A stretch of 64,000 bases of DNA from Charina bottae (GCA_023362775.1 JALMGJ010000015.1:7393501-7457500), one strand, 5' to 3'; shown: positions 11,400-22,308, numbered from the stretch's first letter. The notes: generated by a model from the sequence alone, not told the origin. Made by a program: numbers and translations.

Positions 11400-12150
11400 C
11401 TGCCACCTAAAGATGCTCCGGACCTGGGACGGGAATGAGGAGGGTGCTCCTCCTCCCCGAAAGCCCCCCCGCCACCGAGGGGCTCGGCCCCCCCTCCCCG
11501 CCGGCTGCTCTCGTCGCCCAGCAACGGCGGGGACCACGACGACGACAGAGGCGGGGGGCGGCGCGGGGACTGTGATCGCATCGGCGGCCGCATCTCCCCC
11601 GGCAGCGCCGGCGCACGCCAGCCAGCCAAGCCCGTCCTCCTCCTCCTCGGCGGCCTCGACGTCGTGGTCGCCTCCCCCTTGAGCGGCTGAGCGGCGGCGG
11701 AGCTCTCGGCGGCGGCGGCGGCGGCGGCGGGACGCGGGCGTTGCGGGCGGGGAGGGAAGGGAAAGAGCCCGAGGATCGGCCGGACGGCACGCGGGATTAT
11801 GGGGTGAGTCCGGGGAGCCCAGCGCGCCCCTGAGCGGGCGCAGAGGACCGCCCCCCCGCTTCCTTCGAAAGCGGAGGCAGCCCCGACCCTCCCGGAACTT
11901 AGAGGCTCCTGAGCACGGGCAGAGGGCCGCCCCGGCCGCGGGAGCGCCGAGATAACGGTTATCCCGGCCGCGTGCAGAGTCTCTGCCGAGGAAAGCCGCC
12001 GGAGAGGAGATGCTCCGAAGCAGCTGAGCAGGGGAAGAGGGCTGGAGCAAGGAGCGGCAGCCCTGGCCCTGGCCGTGGCCGGCACGGCTTCCGAGGAAAG
12101 CCGGGGACAAAACGGGGCCCCTTTCCCTCCAGCCCCCGGAAGACAGGATG
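11400..12150 (+). promoter_or_regulatory. CpG island, likely C16orf46 promoter and 5' UTR exon
   Basis: Strongly CpG-rich stretch with a GGC run near 11710-11730. It lies 1.2 kb before the first coding exon of the C16orf46 homologue and is oriented to drive it. A good donor sequence GGGGTGAGTCC near 11800 could join to the acceptor CTGTAG at 13283-13288. The long open frames here are GC artefacts. Confidence 0.55.
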
Positions 12151-12933
12151 CTCCTGAGCAGGTGCAGAGAGCCTTCCCCACAGCAGGGGGGAGTTAAGGA
12201 GGCCCTGGGCAAAGTGCAAGGGTGCCTCTGGCCACCTTCCCAGAAGCCGCGTGTGCGTTGTGTGTGCGGCCACGTTCTGCCCTGGCACCGGAGTGCTAAC
12301 CAGCAGGGCCAGGAGTTCAGGCATCGCCGGCCATTTGTGCCCTGGCTGTAGTAAGATGTGGGACCCTGAAGGCCAGGTGGCCGGTGGAGACTTGGAAGGT
12401 CAAAGAGCGGCTGCCCCACAAGGCCCTCTTGAAATGAGGGGGCCAAAGCCTCGGAAGGGAGGGCTGCTGAGCTAGGAGGAAGGAGGAGGTGGGAGTGGAA
12501 AACAGGGAGGGCTGGGCCAGATCCAACCGATCCAGAGCATTCAGCTGGAGTGAACACCCTTGCTTCGTCTCTCCGGAATCAATGCTTTGCGTTCCAGTAG
12601 GAATGTCAGCTTAAGGGAGGGTGGGACAAGAGAGACCTGGGGATGTCCCCAGCCCACAAAAGGAGAAGCCCAGAAGACCTTCCTGAGACATCCCTGCCCT
12701 GGATTTCGATTCGCCAAACTCATGGGAAGGAATCCTTATTTCATCCACATCAACGCTTCAAGGGGGCAGGAGATCTGTCCTTTTACCATGTTCGGTGTTC
12801 GGGGACAGGGGCCCGTTTAAGGGATAGTCTGTTAAACTGTGCTAAATATTTTTCTTGAGAGGAAACACAAGGGTAGAGGATCCTATAATAAACATTAATT
12901 AGCACATTTGTTAGCCCACAAGACTATTAAGAG

Positions 12934-13139
12934 CAGCGGTCCCCAACCTTTTCGGTACCAGGGACCTGTTGTGGAAGAAATTTTTTCCATGGGGCGGGGT
13001 TTGCAGGTGGGAGCCAATCGCGCGCACTGGGGGGCGGGGTTTGCAGGCAGGAGCCAATCGTGTGCACCGGGGGCGGGGTTTGCAGGCGGGAGCCCCACGG
13101 CCTACTTGTGGGCCTCGGCCCACAGGTTGGGGACCCCTG
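12934..13139. mobile_element. hAT-type MITE with internal tandem repeat (ggtccccaacc termini)
   Basis: Termini CAGCGGTCCCCAACC and GGTTGGGGACCCCTG, with an exact 8-bp duplication ATTAAGAG at 12926-12933 and 13140-13147. The interior holds about three copies of a GC-rich unit of about 38 bp containing 'ggcggggtttgcaggcggga' and GCCAATCG. Non-coding. Confidence 0.85.
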
Positions 13140-13309
13140 ATTAAGAGGGAGTAAAGAGTTTAAGACAAAGGTTACCGGATGATCTGTACGCTACTGCACC
13201 AAAAAAACCCAATTAAAACAACAAAAAACCGTAATACCTGTTTTATTTCATTTATATTGATATAAAATCCATAATCATCCACCTGTAGGCAGAAGGCACG
13301 CAACCTACA

Positions 13310-13534
13310 ATGACAGCAACTGTTATGAATTCCTCTGGACAAAACCAAAGTGAAAGCCATTCCGAAAAAGCTGCTGCAAAGACGAGAAACGTGGAAGTCG
13401 AGACTTGCTGCGTCTACCCAAAGGAGAGGCGGGAGAGGAATCAGATTTACACACTTTTGAGCATCAGCAATAGTGTAAATGAGCAAGAGGAAAGGCCCTT
13501 GGAGTGTGTGAATGGAACAGGATGGGAGGAAGCA
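13310..13534 (+). CDS. C16orf46: C16orf46 coding exon 1
   Basis: 75 codons, ending phase 0 at GAAGCA|GTAAGT. A CTGTAG acceptor at 13283-13288 implies an upstream non-coding exon. Confidence 0.9.
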
Positions 13535-16500
13535 GTAAGTGAGAATTTAGGTGATGGCAATTCTTACTGTTAAGCAGCAGGGATTCCTTTTTTAAAAAAA
13601 AATGTGCAAAAATAAGGTAGTCCATCGATATACAGTATGCCACCAATCCTTTGAGCTGTTTCAGTTGTTATCTAAGCCTAATAAGTCATAATAGGTCATT
13701 CCATATTTATTTATTTATTTAATTTTTATCCCGCCTTTATTATTTTTATAAATAACTCAAGGCGGCGAACATACCTCATACTCCTTCCTCCTCCTATTTT
13801 CCCCACAACAACAACCCTGTGAGGTGTGTTGGGCTGAGAGTGAGTGACTGGGCCAAGGTCACCCAGCCGGCTTTCATGCCTAAGGTGGGACAAGAACTCA
13901 CAGACTCCTGGTTTGCTATTTGCTCCTTCCTAGGGCTGAGACACGGACTGGCCCAAGGTTACCCAGCCGGCTTCCATGCCTAAGGCGGGACTAGAACTCT
14001 CAGTCTCCTGGTTTGCCATTGGCTCCTTCCTAGGGCTGAGAGACAGGGACTGGCCCAAGGTCACCCAGCCGTCTTTCATGCCTAAGGTGGGACTAGAACT
14101 CTCAGCCTCCTGGTTTGCCATTGGCTCCTTCCTAGGGCTGAGAGACAGGGATTGGCCCAAGGTCACCCAGCCAGCTTTCTTGACTAAGGCGGGACTAGAA
14201 CTCACAGACTCCTGGTTTCTAGCCCAGCACCTTAACCACTAGACCAAACTGGCTCTCAAATAATTGTGGCTTATCTCCTGCAGAAAAAATGGAAATCCTT
14301 CCCAGTAGGAATCTGTTAAACTGTTGGGAGGAGGGGGGGCAAGGAAGGCCATGGAGCTCATGGGGAGGGGCTTTGAAACTTTGGGGTGCCGGGAGGGCAG
14401 CAGAGAGTTCAGCTTGGAGGACAGCTTCACTGGAATAAGCAAAAAAGGATCTTGGAAGGAGAGAGGCAAAGTGAATGGGATCTGTGGGGGCAGAGTGGGC
14501 ATCAGTGTGCTTCCATTTGTGGGTGCATGGATAGGAAATGTTCCAAAGACAGAGAGAGATGGGAAAAGTGGAGTTGGTTGGCAGAGGGACATGAATGGAA
14601 GTAAAGTTGCAAGAATAGATCTGGGTAATTCACTACGGACAATTAATTTGTGGGGGAGCGCTCTAATATATGTTGAAGATGGAAGTAATTTGAAAATTAT
14701 TTCTGGGTGTTTGTATTTGTTTTTTAGATTAATTGGCTTGTCTTTTGCAAAATCCGTGTTTTGTTGTGCTATTGGGAAGAGTAAAATATGAGGCTTCGCA
14801 CCTGTAATGGTATATGAGAAAGACCTTGGGAGACTGGGGGAAGAGACGCTGCCAAGGGAACGGTCAGATAAGAGACAGCATAGCCCGCAGCTGGATAGTG
14901 GGCAGGGCAAGAGGCTTAGAAGGGACCCTCCCTAGTTTCTTAGGTGGTAAAGGAGATGGGGGGGGGGGGAGAGAATTGATGTTGGCTTCGCGGGGTAAAC
15001 CAGATAGGAACCACAACTGGATGAACTATTTCTACTTTATTGTAAAGCTACATTGACAGAATCTTGCAAATCTGAAAGTACAATCCCTCCCCACCCCCGG
15101 TCTTCTTTACAGCCCTAGAAACTATTCTTTACAGCCCTAGAAACTCTCTTTGCCCCATCTCCCAAGGTCATTCCCACATACCATTACAGGACCTGAGCAA
15201 CACTCCTAGTCTCTCCCTTGTATACAATGTCTTGAACAAGTATCCTGTCTTCTACATCCAGTCAGGCCCTTATGACAGCCATTTTGTGACTAGCCACAAT
15301 TTATAGAAGTTATTCAACTGGTGATATGTAATTAAGATTACACCGCCCTCCCCCGTAGTTTCTGACTAGGAAATCTGAAGTCCACCCACTTACACATATG
15401 ATCCTGTCCAAACATTATGACATTAACTAAAAGTTTTGCTTCAGATGCCTCCTACTTCCGAGGGTATGAGGGTGAACACAGAGATAGCAGTTTCTTGGTT
15501 ATAGAATATTATTTCCAGGGCCACAGGTCTGGCATCTATTCCAAATTCCCCCCCCCGCCCAACAGATACATAAGGACTGTTCTGCTGGGCTTGTAAAGAG
15601 AGACATAGGTTTATCTTGTGTGGTGGATTTCGGTGGTGCCGCTGGTTCTCAGGGAGGAGGGGGCACATTCCAAGGAGATAAGCGGACGCACAGTCCAGGG
15701 AGCAATGGTGGGAAAACGAAGAGGTTCAGGGTAGCCCCGCCCTAGACTCTCCTAGATTATTTCCCCTTAGGTTAGTTAGAGTAGCTTTAGTCTGGCAAGA
15801 TTCTGTCTATACGGTGCGAGCAAATAAAGAACTGGAGTTTGAATGGCCTGACTCTTTGTTGTTCTTGCGCTGGGCCTGACACCTTGGCTATTGCTAGAGG
15901 TGCCTTTTATCGAGGCGGCAGTTTTTATTGTTTTTGATATGGCCTGTTTTTAAACTTTGCTAGTGGCTTCACTTTTTGAAAAGTGGGATAAAAGGGAGGA
16001 CACGTTACAGGCAAACAATCGTGATCTAGAAAACAGATGGTTGTGTGCGGTGATCAAACCACTTCCTTTTGGCATATAGGTAGTCCTCGACTTACGACCA
16101 TTTGTTTAGTGACGGTTCGAAGTTACGATAGCACTGAAAAAAGTGACACAACACACTTATGACCACAGCAGCGTCCCTGCAGTCATGAGTTCAAACTTCA
16201 GGCGCTTGCAACCGGCTCGCACTTATGACGGTTGCAGTGTTCCAGGGTCATGTGATCGCCATCTGCAACCTTCCCAGCCGGCTTCTGCCAAGCAAAGTCA
16301 ATGGGGGAAGCTGGATTTGCTTAACACAGGGCTTTCCAAAGTGCTGCCGCTGGTGACACACCAGCGGCAGCGGCGGCGCGCGCGCACGGCGACGGCGCGG
16401 GTGTGTGTGCGGTGGTGCGCGCGCACGGCGGTGGCGCGGGGGGGCGTGCGGCGGCGCAGGCGCACACGGCGATGGCACGAGGGGGCGTGCAGTGGCGCGG

Positions 16501-19500
16501 GGGGCGTGCGGCAGCGCGTGCGTGCATGGCGGCCGCCGTGCATGCGTGCGCCGCTTCCGGGTGGTGTGGCGACACACCACGCTGTGTGTGGCGACACACT
16601 TTTGTGTCGCCACACACAGTTTGGAAAGCTCTGGCTTAACAGGTCATAAAATCGGGCACGACTCACTTAACAACTGCTTCGCTTAGCAATGGAAGTTCCA
16701 GTCCCAATTGTGGTTGTAAGTCTAGGACTACCTGTAATCTTTTAGGGTCTGTTCCAAGGACACCGTGCTTCCCTTCCTCCCTGGAGCAGCCTGAAGTTTT
16801 GGTGCAAGGTGATATGCATGATTTTAAGTAGAAAGAGGGAGAACAAACGCCATGAGGGAGCTAGGTTGGAGCCACTGTCAAATCCTGAACAGTGCTTCAA
16901 TCCAGATTTGCCAAATGGGTTGCTAAATGCTTCCTTGGATAAATAGAAGTGATTTTGAACGGTCTGAGAACTTAGTTCTTACTGCATCTTTTCAAATAAA
17001 GAATCTATTTTTCTACGGTCAACTTGGATTTTAAATGTATAGTGCTTTTACTAGTATGTTGGATTATCTAGACCCTTTTCGGTCGGGTTTCAGGCCCGGA
17101 TATGGGATGGAAACAGCTTTGGTCGCACTTCTGGATGATCTCTGGCGGGAGCAGGATAGGGGCAGTGCATCCATCCTGGCTCTTCTTGACCTCTCAGAGG
17201 CTTTCGATGCCATCAACCATGGTATCCTTTTGGGTTGCCTCAGGGAGTTGGGGGTAGGCGGCGTAGTTTTGCGCTGGTTCACCTCCTTCCTCCAGGGCCA
17301 GTCCCAATCGGTGGTGATAGGGAGTGAGAGATCCGACCCATGGCCCCTTTGTGGGGTGCTGCAGGGTTCGGTACTCTCTCCGCTCCTTTTAACATCTACA
17401 TGAAACCGCTGGGTGAGATCATCCGTCGCCATGGGATGAGGTATCATCAATATGCTGTTGATACCCAATTATACGTCTCTATCCTGGGTGACTTAAGTGA
17501 AGCTATGACCACCCCCTCTCGGTGCCTGGAGGCTGTAGGGGTCTGGATGGGGAACAACAGGCTTCAGTTGAACCCTAGTAAGACAAAGTGGCTGTGGGTT
17601 AGGGACCCCTTAGCATCCAGGAATTTACCATTTTTGGTTCTGGATGGGGTTGCACTGACCCAGACAGATCCGGCGCAGAACCTGGGGGTTCTCCTGGACT
17701 CATGGCTCCTGCTTGAAGAGCAGGTGGCAGCCGTGGCCAGGGGAGCCTTTGCACAACTTCATGCTGTGCGCCAGCTACGCTCCTTCCTGGATTGGGAGGC
17801 CCTCCGATCAGTCACTCATGCCCTAGTCATCTCCCGCATAGACTACTGCAATGTGCTCTACATGGGGCTACCCTTGAAGAGTATCCGGAAGCTACAGCTG
17901 GTTCAAAATGCCAAAGAAGGCACATATAACATCTTTGCTACATGAGCTGCATTGGGTGCCAGTCTGCATCTGGGTCCAATTCAAGGTGTTGGTTATCACC
18001 TTTAAAGCCCTACATGGCTTGGGGCCAGGTTAGCTGAGGGACCCCCTCACCCGCATTACATCAACCTGTCCCACCCGGTCACGCAGAGGGCATGTTACGG
18101 ACCCTGTCCATGAGAGATTGGCAGGGTCCAGGAGGAGGGCCTTCTCTGCCGTGGCCCCCGCCCTTTGGAATAACTTACCCCCCCCGAGATGAGGCAGGCC
18201 TCCACTCTCCCGGCCTTCAGAGAGGGAGTTAAGACGTGGCTATGCCACCTTGCTTGGGATGAGAGGGGGGATAGTTGAGCGTGGGGGTGGTTGATACCTT
18301 GATGTGGCCCTGGAAAATTTTAATAAGGCCATCTTGGACTTTATTTATTTATTTATTTATTTATTTTTCAAATTTATTCCCCGCCCATCTCCCATGCAAG
18401 GGACTCTGGGCGGGTTTATATTTTATATTCTTTATATTTATATATATTTATATTTTATACTGAACATTTTATGCTTTTTATTCATTGTAAACTGCCCAGA
18501 GTCGTCGTTACACGAGATGGGCGGTGAATAAATATGATAAATAAATAAAAAGTAAAATTATTTCGTCATTTGAAACAGCAATTCCATTGGTTAATTACAT
18601 GCCATTTCCTAATAGCGTTGCCCCCCCCCCCCCAAAGAGTGCCTTTTTGCTGAGTGTTCCTCCTTTTGCTTCTTCAGGTCCAAAGCTGGAGCAAAACAGC
18701 CCCATTCGCTTACCTTCAATTACAAAAGAGAGCCAGAAAGACAAGGACAAGTGAGTCTGTCAATGGATGCCTCTATTGCTCAGATTTGATGCAAGGTGTG
18801 GAACAAGAGCCCAAGACTATCGTTCAAGTGAAATCTGATTTCAAACTCAATACAAGCGCCGCCACGAGGAGCACGCCAGAAAAACAACAGACTCCGCCTT
18901 ATTCTCATACAGCCACAACTACTTCTTCTGCAACAGATGAGCCTAAAAATGAAAGAGATTATAGCAAAATGCACTCTATTCAAATGTCCCAAGGAGAAAA
19001 GAAAAGAATTATCTTAAAAGAAGCCCGAGCTTCTCTAAGTGAAAAAAAGTTATTTGTCATGAAAGAGAACCCGCTATTTCCAGCAGAAAAGAAAACAGTG
19101 CCAATAAAGCAGTATAATATTCTGTCTCCAGGAAAGGCCCTAAGTCTGGAAACAGTCAAAGGCAAAGAGCTAAGGAGCCACGAGCCTCTTCTGTGTCATC
19201 AGGCTGGCACTGAAATGACTGCTAAAGCATCAGTGGTACTGCCACCTCTGAAGGATACAGCTCTCAGAAACAGCCTGGATAATTCTCCAAAGAAAAGTAA
19301 GATAGTTAATTCCCAGGCAAATGAGAAAATGTTCCATGCTTTTGCAGAGACGGTTTCCTGCCCTCAGTTTTTTAAGCCTAAGGAGGAACCAAGGATAGAC
19401 GCCATGTGCAATGCAGTGAAGGAGCAAATAAAAATGCAGGAGATCGCCTCCTTCGTCCCGAGGCTTTCCAAGACGTCCTTTCTCTCAAGAAACTTGGATC

Positions 19501-19778
19501 GGGGCTACTGGCGCTATGATTTTTTGCCAGATAGAAAAAGCGTAACCGTGACCAATCCCGTTGCGCGACGAAGATGCAACCATCTCCACAGCACCCATTT
19601 CCTGCACGCAAAAGGAACACACGCCGGCAAAGCCAGTGAAATTAGAAGCAGGAGTTACAATGGAAGCAAACAAGGAAATCAGGCAAAAACCCAGGAGATC
19701 CCACTGCTTTCTGGACTATTCCCTTCCTTAACGGTCAGCCGTGTTGCACTAACAGCATTGCCTTCTAGGCTGACCTGA
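13310..19778 (+). CDS. C16orf46: C16orf46 homologue (two coding exons, 441 residues)
   Basis: Joined CDS 13310-13534 and 18678-19778. The function of the family is unknown. Seen: exon 1 carries NQIYTLLSISN and then GTGWEEA, which match conserved blocks of human C16orf46. The junction GAAGCA|GTAAGT to TTCTTCAG|GTCCAA is phase 0 and yields EEAVQSW, again the human pattern (EEAVQGW). The protein is basic and Ser/Lys-rich, with no transmembrane segment or known domain. It ends LFPSLTVSRVALTALPSRLT, close to the human C-terminus (PSLTVSRVV...). Human is 395 residues. A second Met at residue 6 is an alternative start. The gene is convergent with ATMIN, as in human. A related terminal exon follows at 22912. 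The intron holds SINE, mariner-like, LTR-like and L2 insertions. Confidence 0.92.
13703..14256 (-). repeat. Sauria-type SINE with internal 102-bp tandem array (second copy)
   Basis: Read on the minus strand: a tRNA-like head ending near 14256 (AGCCAGTTTGGTCTAGTGG), then four box-B-bearing units at about 102-bp spacing, then the tail with 'ggcgggataaaaattaaata'. The unit and its junction (CAGCCCTAGGAAGGAGC) match the 5198-5938 array, but with fewer units and the opposite orientation. It lies in the C16orf46 intron, about 170 bp after exon 1. Confidence 0.85.
14801..15190. mobile_element. Fold-back element with long inverted termini (CCTGTAATGGTA)
   Basis: The left end CCTGTAATGGTATATGAG...ACCTTGGGAGA matches the complement of the right end over about 33 bp. 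Internal arm sequence is shared with 32167-32592. No coding capacity; superfamily not determined. Confidence 0.6.
15600..15890 (+). mobile_element. Solo-LTR-like sequence
   Basis: Contains AATAAA at about 15825, followed by 'gaactggagtttgaatggcc' and 'ctgactctttgttgttcttg', an arrangement typical of an R-U5 region. No flanking coding sequence is present. Boundaries and class are uncertain. Confidence 0.35.
16077..16734. mobile_element. Tc1/mariner-like MITE split by a nested hAT element
   Basis: Termini TAGGTAGTCCTCGACTTACG and the complement of its right end (GACTACCTG), flanked by TA on both sides. It is interrupted at 16327-16633 by a hAT-type element. About 350 bp belongs to the host element. 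Confidence 0.75.
16327..16633. mobile_element. hAT-type MITE (CAGAGCTTTCCAAA family) with CG-rich interior
   Basis: Termini CAGGGCTTTCCAAA and TTTGGAAAGCTCTG, with an exact 8-bp duplication GCTTAACA at 16319-16326 and 16634-16641. The interior is made of imperfect GCG/CAC-rich repeats (16370-16560). Inserted inside the mariner-like element. Confidence 0.85.
17035..18548 (+). mobile_element. L2-clade LINE, 5'-truncated, broken reverse transcriptase
   Basis: The translated plus strand shows reverse-transcriptase blocks: DPFRSGFRPGYGMETALVAL, a LDLSEAFDAINHGILLG-like block, then YAVDTQLYVS where active copies have YADD. The frame is interrupted near 17400 and again near 17945. It ends with ACTGCCCAGAGTC, 'agatgggcggtgaataaata' and an A/T-rich tail. 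It lies in the C16orf46 intron, about 130 bp before the terminal exon. Confidence 0.85.
18678..19778 (+). CDS. C16orf46: C16orf46 terminal exon A
   Basis: 366 codons plus stop after acceptor TTCTTCAG, phase 0. Holds the block EKKTVPIKQYNI and the conserved C-terminal LTVSRV. Confidence 0.92.
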   Translation, partial: VQSWSKTAPFAYLQLQKRARKTRTSESVNGCLYCSDLMQGVEQEPKTIVQVKSDFKLNTSAATRSTPEKQQTPPYSHTATTTSSATDEPKNERDYSKMHSIQMSQGEKKRIILKEARASLSEKKLFVMKENPLFPAEKKTVPIKQYNILSPGKALSLETVKGKELRSHEPLLCHQAGTEMTAKASVVLPPLKDTALRNSLDNSPKKSKIVNSQANEKMFHAFAETVSCPQFFKPKEEPRIDAMCNAVKEQIKMQEIASFVPRLSKTSFLSRNLDRGYWRYDFLPDRKSVTVTNPVARRRCNHLHSTHFLHAKGTHAGKASEIRSRSYNGSKQGNQAKTQEIPLLSGLFPSLTVSRVALTALPSRLT

Positions 19779-20113
19779 CTTCTTAAATTGTAATTTAGTG
19801 TTGAGATGTTAATAGGTTTGGTCTGTGCACTCTGTATGGGAACAAATACTGAAGGTTCACTGTTAAGCAGATGGGATTATTATATTATTATTATCATCAT
19901 CATCATCAATCAATGTCAGAGACAACATCTCCTTCTGTTCAAAAATTAACTGTCTGCTGGTCTGTTACTGTATCACAGTGATTACTGTAGACGCCGAGCC
20001 TTGAAGTGCTGTGCTGTGAGGAGACACCTCATTACAATATTTGTCATGGTTAAAAGTGTACCTACCCAGCTCATTTAGGATAATACTGAAGAGGGAGTGT
20101 TAGCACTGCCAAT
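19779..20113 (+). other. Probable C16orf46 3' UTR
   Basis: Sequence between the stop codon and the next repeat, with ATTATT/CATCAT repeats near 19880. No separate gene seen. Confidence 0.4.
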
Positions 20114-20121
20114 CTCTTGTG

Positions 20122-20256
20122 CAGTGTTTCTCAACCGTGGCAACTTGAAGACGTGTGGACTTCAACTCCCAGAATTCCCCAGCCAACCATGCTGGCTGGG
20201 GAATTCTGGGAGTTGAAGTCCACGTGTTTTTAAGTTGCCAAGGTTGAGAAACACTG
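20122..20256. mobile_element. hAT-type palindromic MITE (CAGTGTTTCTCAACC family)
   Basis: Near-perfect palindrome, with arms 'acttcaactcccagaattcc' and its complement. Target duplication CTCTTGTG/CTCTAGTG (7 of 8). Confidence 0.85.
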
Positions 20257-22100
20257 CTCTAGTGTGTAACTATAAACTGATTCAGATTGTACTGTAGTCA
20301 TTGGGCCATATATGTGGAGAGGATCATTGCAGTACCAACAGGATCACACGTTTTGTCTCTCCTAAGTGTCTTTGACTCAAATCTTGCCTTGTTTTAAAGC
20401 TGCACACTTAAAAGAGTCTCCAAGACAAATGCAGTTGATAAGTTTAACCGCTGCCAAATACCTGGTAGGTTACCATATGTGGTTTATGAGGTGTGTTCAT
20501 CTTGACTGGGCAGTGCTTCACCGAACAGAACCTAGAAAAATGCCCTCCCATCTTTAGGTAGAAACATTAGCCACTTTTAGGTGTTGTTAAGAATTTAGTT
20601 TTATACTTGCCTTTAGATTTACATGTTTAAACAATTTGTAGATAACTCAGTATGTGAACACAATATTTGCTTGTTGGGTTTGTCTTTTTTTTTTGTTGGT
20701 TTGTATGTAATTTTGACTTGTATATCTTGCTTAGGACTTTTCTTCCCATGCCAAATGAGGTATCTCACCTTGTTTTATAGTCTAGATAGCTTTAATAAAA
20801 TACTTTTCTGTATGCACAGTGACAGCATGTTCCTCAGTATTTCAGCTCGAGATTTTCCTGTCAACAACTGCCATAATTATCTTACACCTTACCCAATGTA
20901 TTTAGAATAACAGAAAGGTAATGCCATTTCTGGATATCAAACTGCAAGAGTCCTGATTCGGGGAATCCATTTATATTCAATCAGCTGTCAGAAAGCCTTT
21001 GAAGTAATTCTCAGAATAATCTTGCCAAGAAGCCCTTTTAGCTTTAAAGAAATGAATACAGTCCTAGAAACATGCACTTGGAGGGCTTATGCCCATATAA
21101 TCTGAAAGTGACATGGTTATACCCCATAGAAAAGGATATACAAAACATGCAGGCTTGGTTGACAGAATGCATCGGTTGACATTGCAGCTACTGCAGACAT
21201 TTCCATTCTCTGGGATCTGCCACAAAGCTTGCTATCTGTCTCCTGTAAGATACTACATTACATTGGACCAGGAAAATCCAGGCCTGCCCTTGGTATGTTA
21301 CAAATCTGGCCATAGCAATCTCAAGAGTGAGATAATATGTCCTAACGAATCTTATATTAATTACAATGGGTGTGGGAATGGCACCACTATCAATTTTGGG
21401 GGGGAAAAAGGTCAGAAATTATAACTGAACTGTCATCATGGATGATGAAAAATAAAATAGTAGCTGCTGTCCAGAAAAAAAGAGAAAAATTGTTTTGTTT
21501 TACATACATATCAAATAAAGCCAAATTAGGGAAGTACGCTTAACAGTTTATAGTTTTTTGTATCTACAATAAACAAAAAATCAGACAGGGGATCTGACAA
21601 AAAGAATATTTAGAGTGGAAAATTACTCCTAGATAAAAGCATGTTCAGGATTAACTGAGATATCTCACTTATTTTTGGGGGAGAGGTTTAAGGTAGCAAT
21701 TTTCTACAGACTTGTTTGGTGTAAAACTTCATCCAATTTAACTAATTTCTAAATCTACATCTGCTATGACTATGGAATCATAGGGAATCATAGGGACCTA
21801 ACACTGTTTAGTTGAAGACCGTATTATTCTTTTCTTGCTCTCCAAAAAACCTTTACAATTTGTTGCTACAGAGCTAATTAGATTTTAAAGTAAAATACTT
21901 TTTTAAAATCTACATATACGATATATAGCAAATGCCTTGCTTTCAGCAGCATACACATACACGTGCACACACACTCTTTTCAATTCTCCTGAAAATTAAC
22001 TAGATTTTAACATAGCAAATGAGTTTCTATTGATTTTGAAAAGAATCCATGGACACTCTTACATATGCAAAAAGGGGAGAAAAAGACCCTACAGTATGCA
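20257..22100. other. Region between C16orf46 terminal exons, nothing recognised
   Basis: AT-rich. Apart from a poly(A) signal candidate I see no exon or complete element. Confidence 0.4.
20794..20799 (+). terminator. Candidate poly(A) signal after C16orf46 exon A
   Basis: AATAAA about 1 kb after the exon A stop. Its use is unproven. Confidence 0.3.
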
Positions 22101-22120
22101 AAATGGCAAAATATAGACCT

Positions 22121-22296
22121 GTGGAGTCCTTGGTGCTCTCTGAGCTTTGTTGTTTTCTTGCAGAAGTTTTTGTTGTGTTGTTTTTTGTTGTTTTGCTGTT
22201 GCAGATGTTTATGTTGTTGTTGCAAACAACAAGGCTCAGAGATCACCAAGGACTCCACAGTTCAACCCTGAGCTACAAATATTCTCTTTGATTGGT
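22121..22296. mobile_element. Penelope-like fold-back fragment with 12-bp target duplication
   Basis: Inverted ends GTGGAGTCCTTGGTGCTCTC and the complement of its right arm (ATCACCAAGGACTCCAC), then the tail 'aaccctgagctacaaatatt'. The duplicated 12-mer AAATATAGACCT lies at 22109-22120 and 22297-22308. The interior is TTG-rich. Assignment to Penelope-like elements is by memory of similar squamate repeats. Confidence 0.5.
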
Positions 22297-22308
22297 AAAT
22301 ATAGACCT

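Noticed and set aside
11298..12557. Long minus-strand open frame of about 420 codons
   Set aside because: It lies across a CpG island and is Pro/Arg/Gly-rich, with no domain and no splice context. Treated as a composition artefact over the C16orf46 promoter.
16143..16666. Overlapping open frames on both strands
   Set aside because: They fall in the GC-rich interior of a non-autonomous hAT element nested in a MITE.
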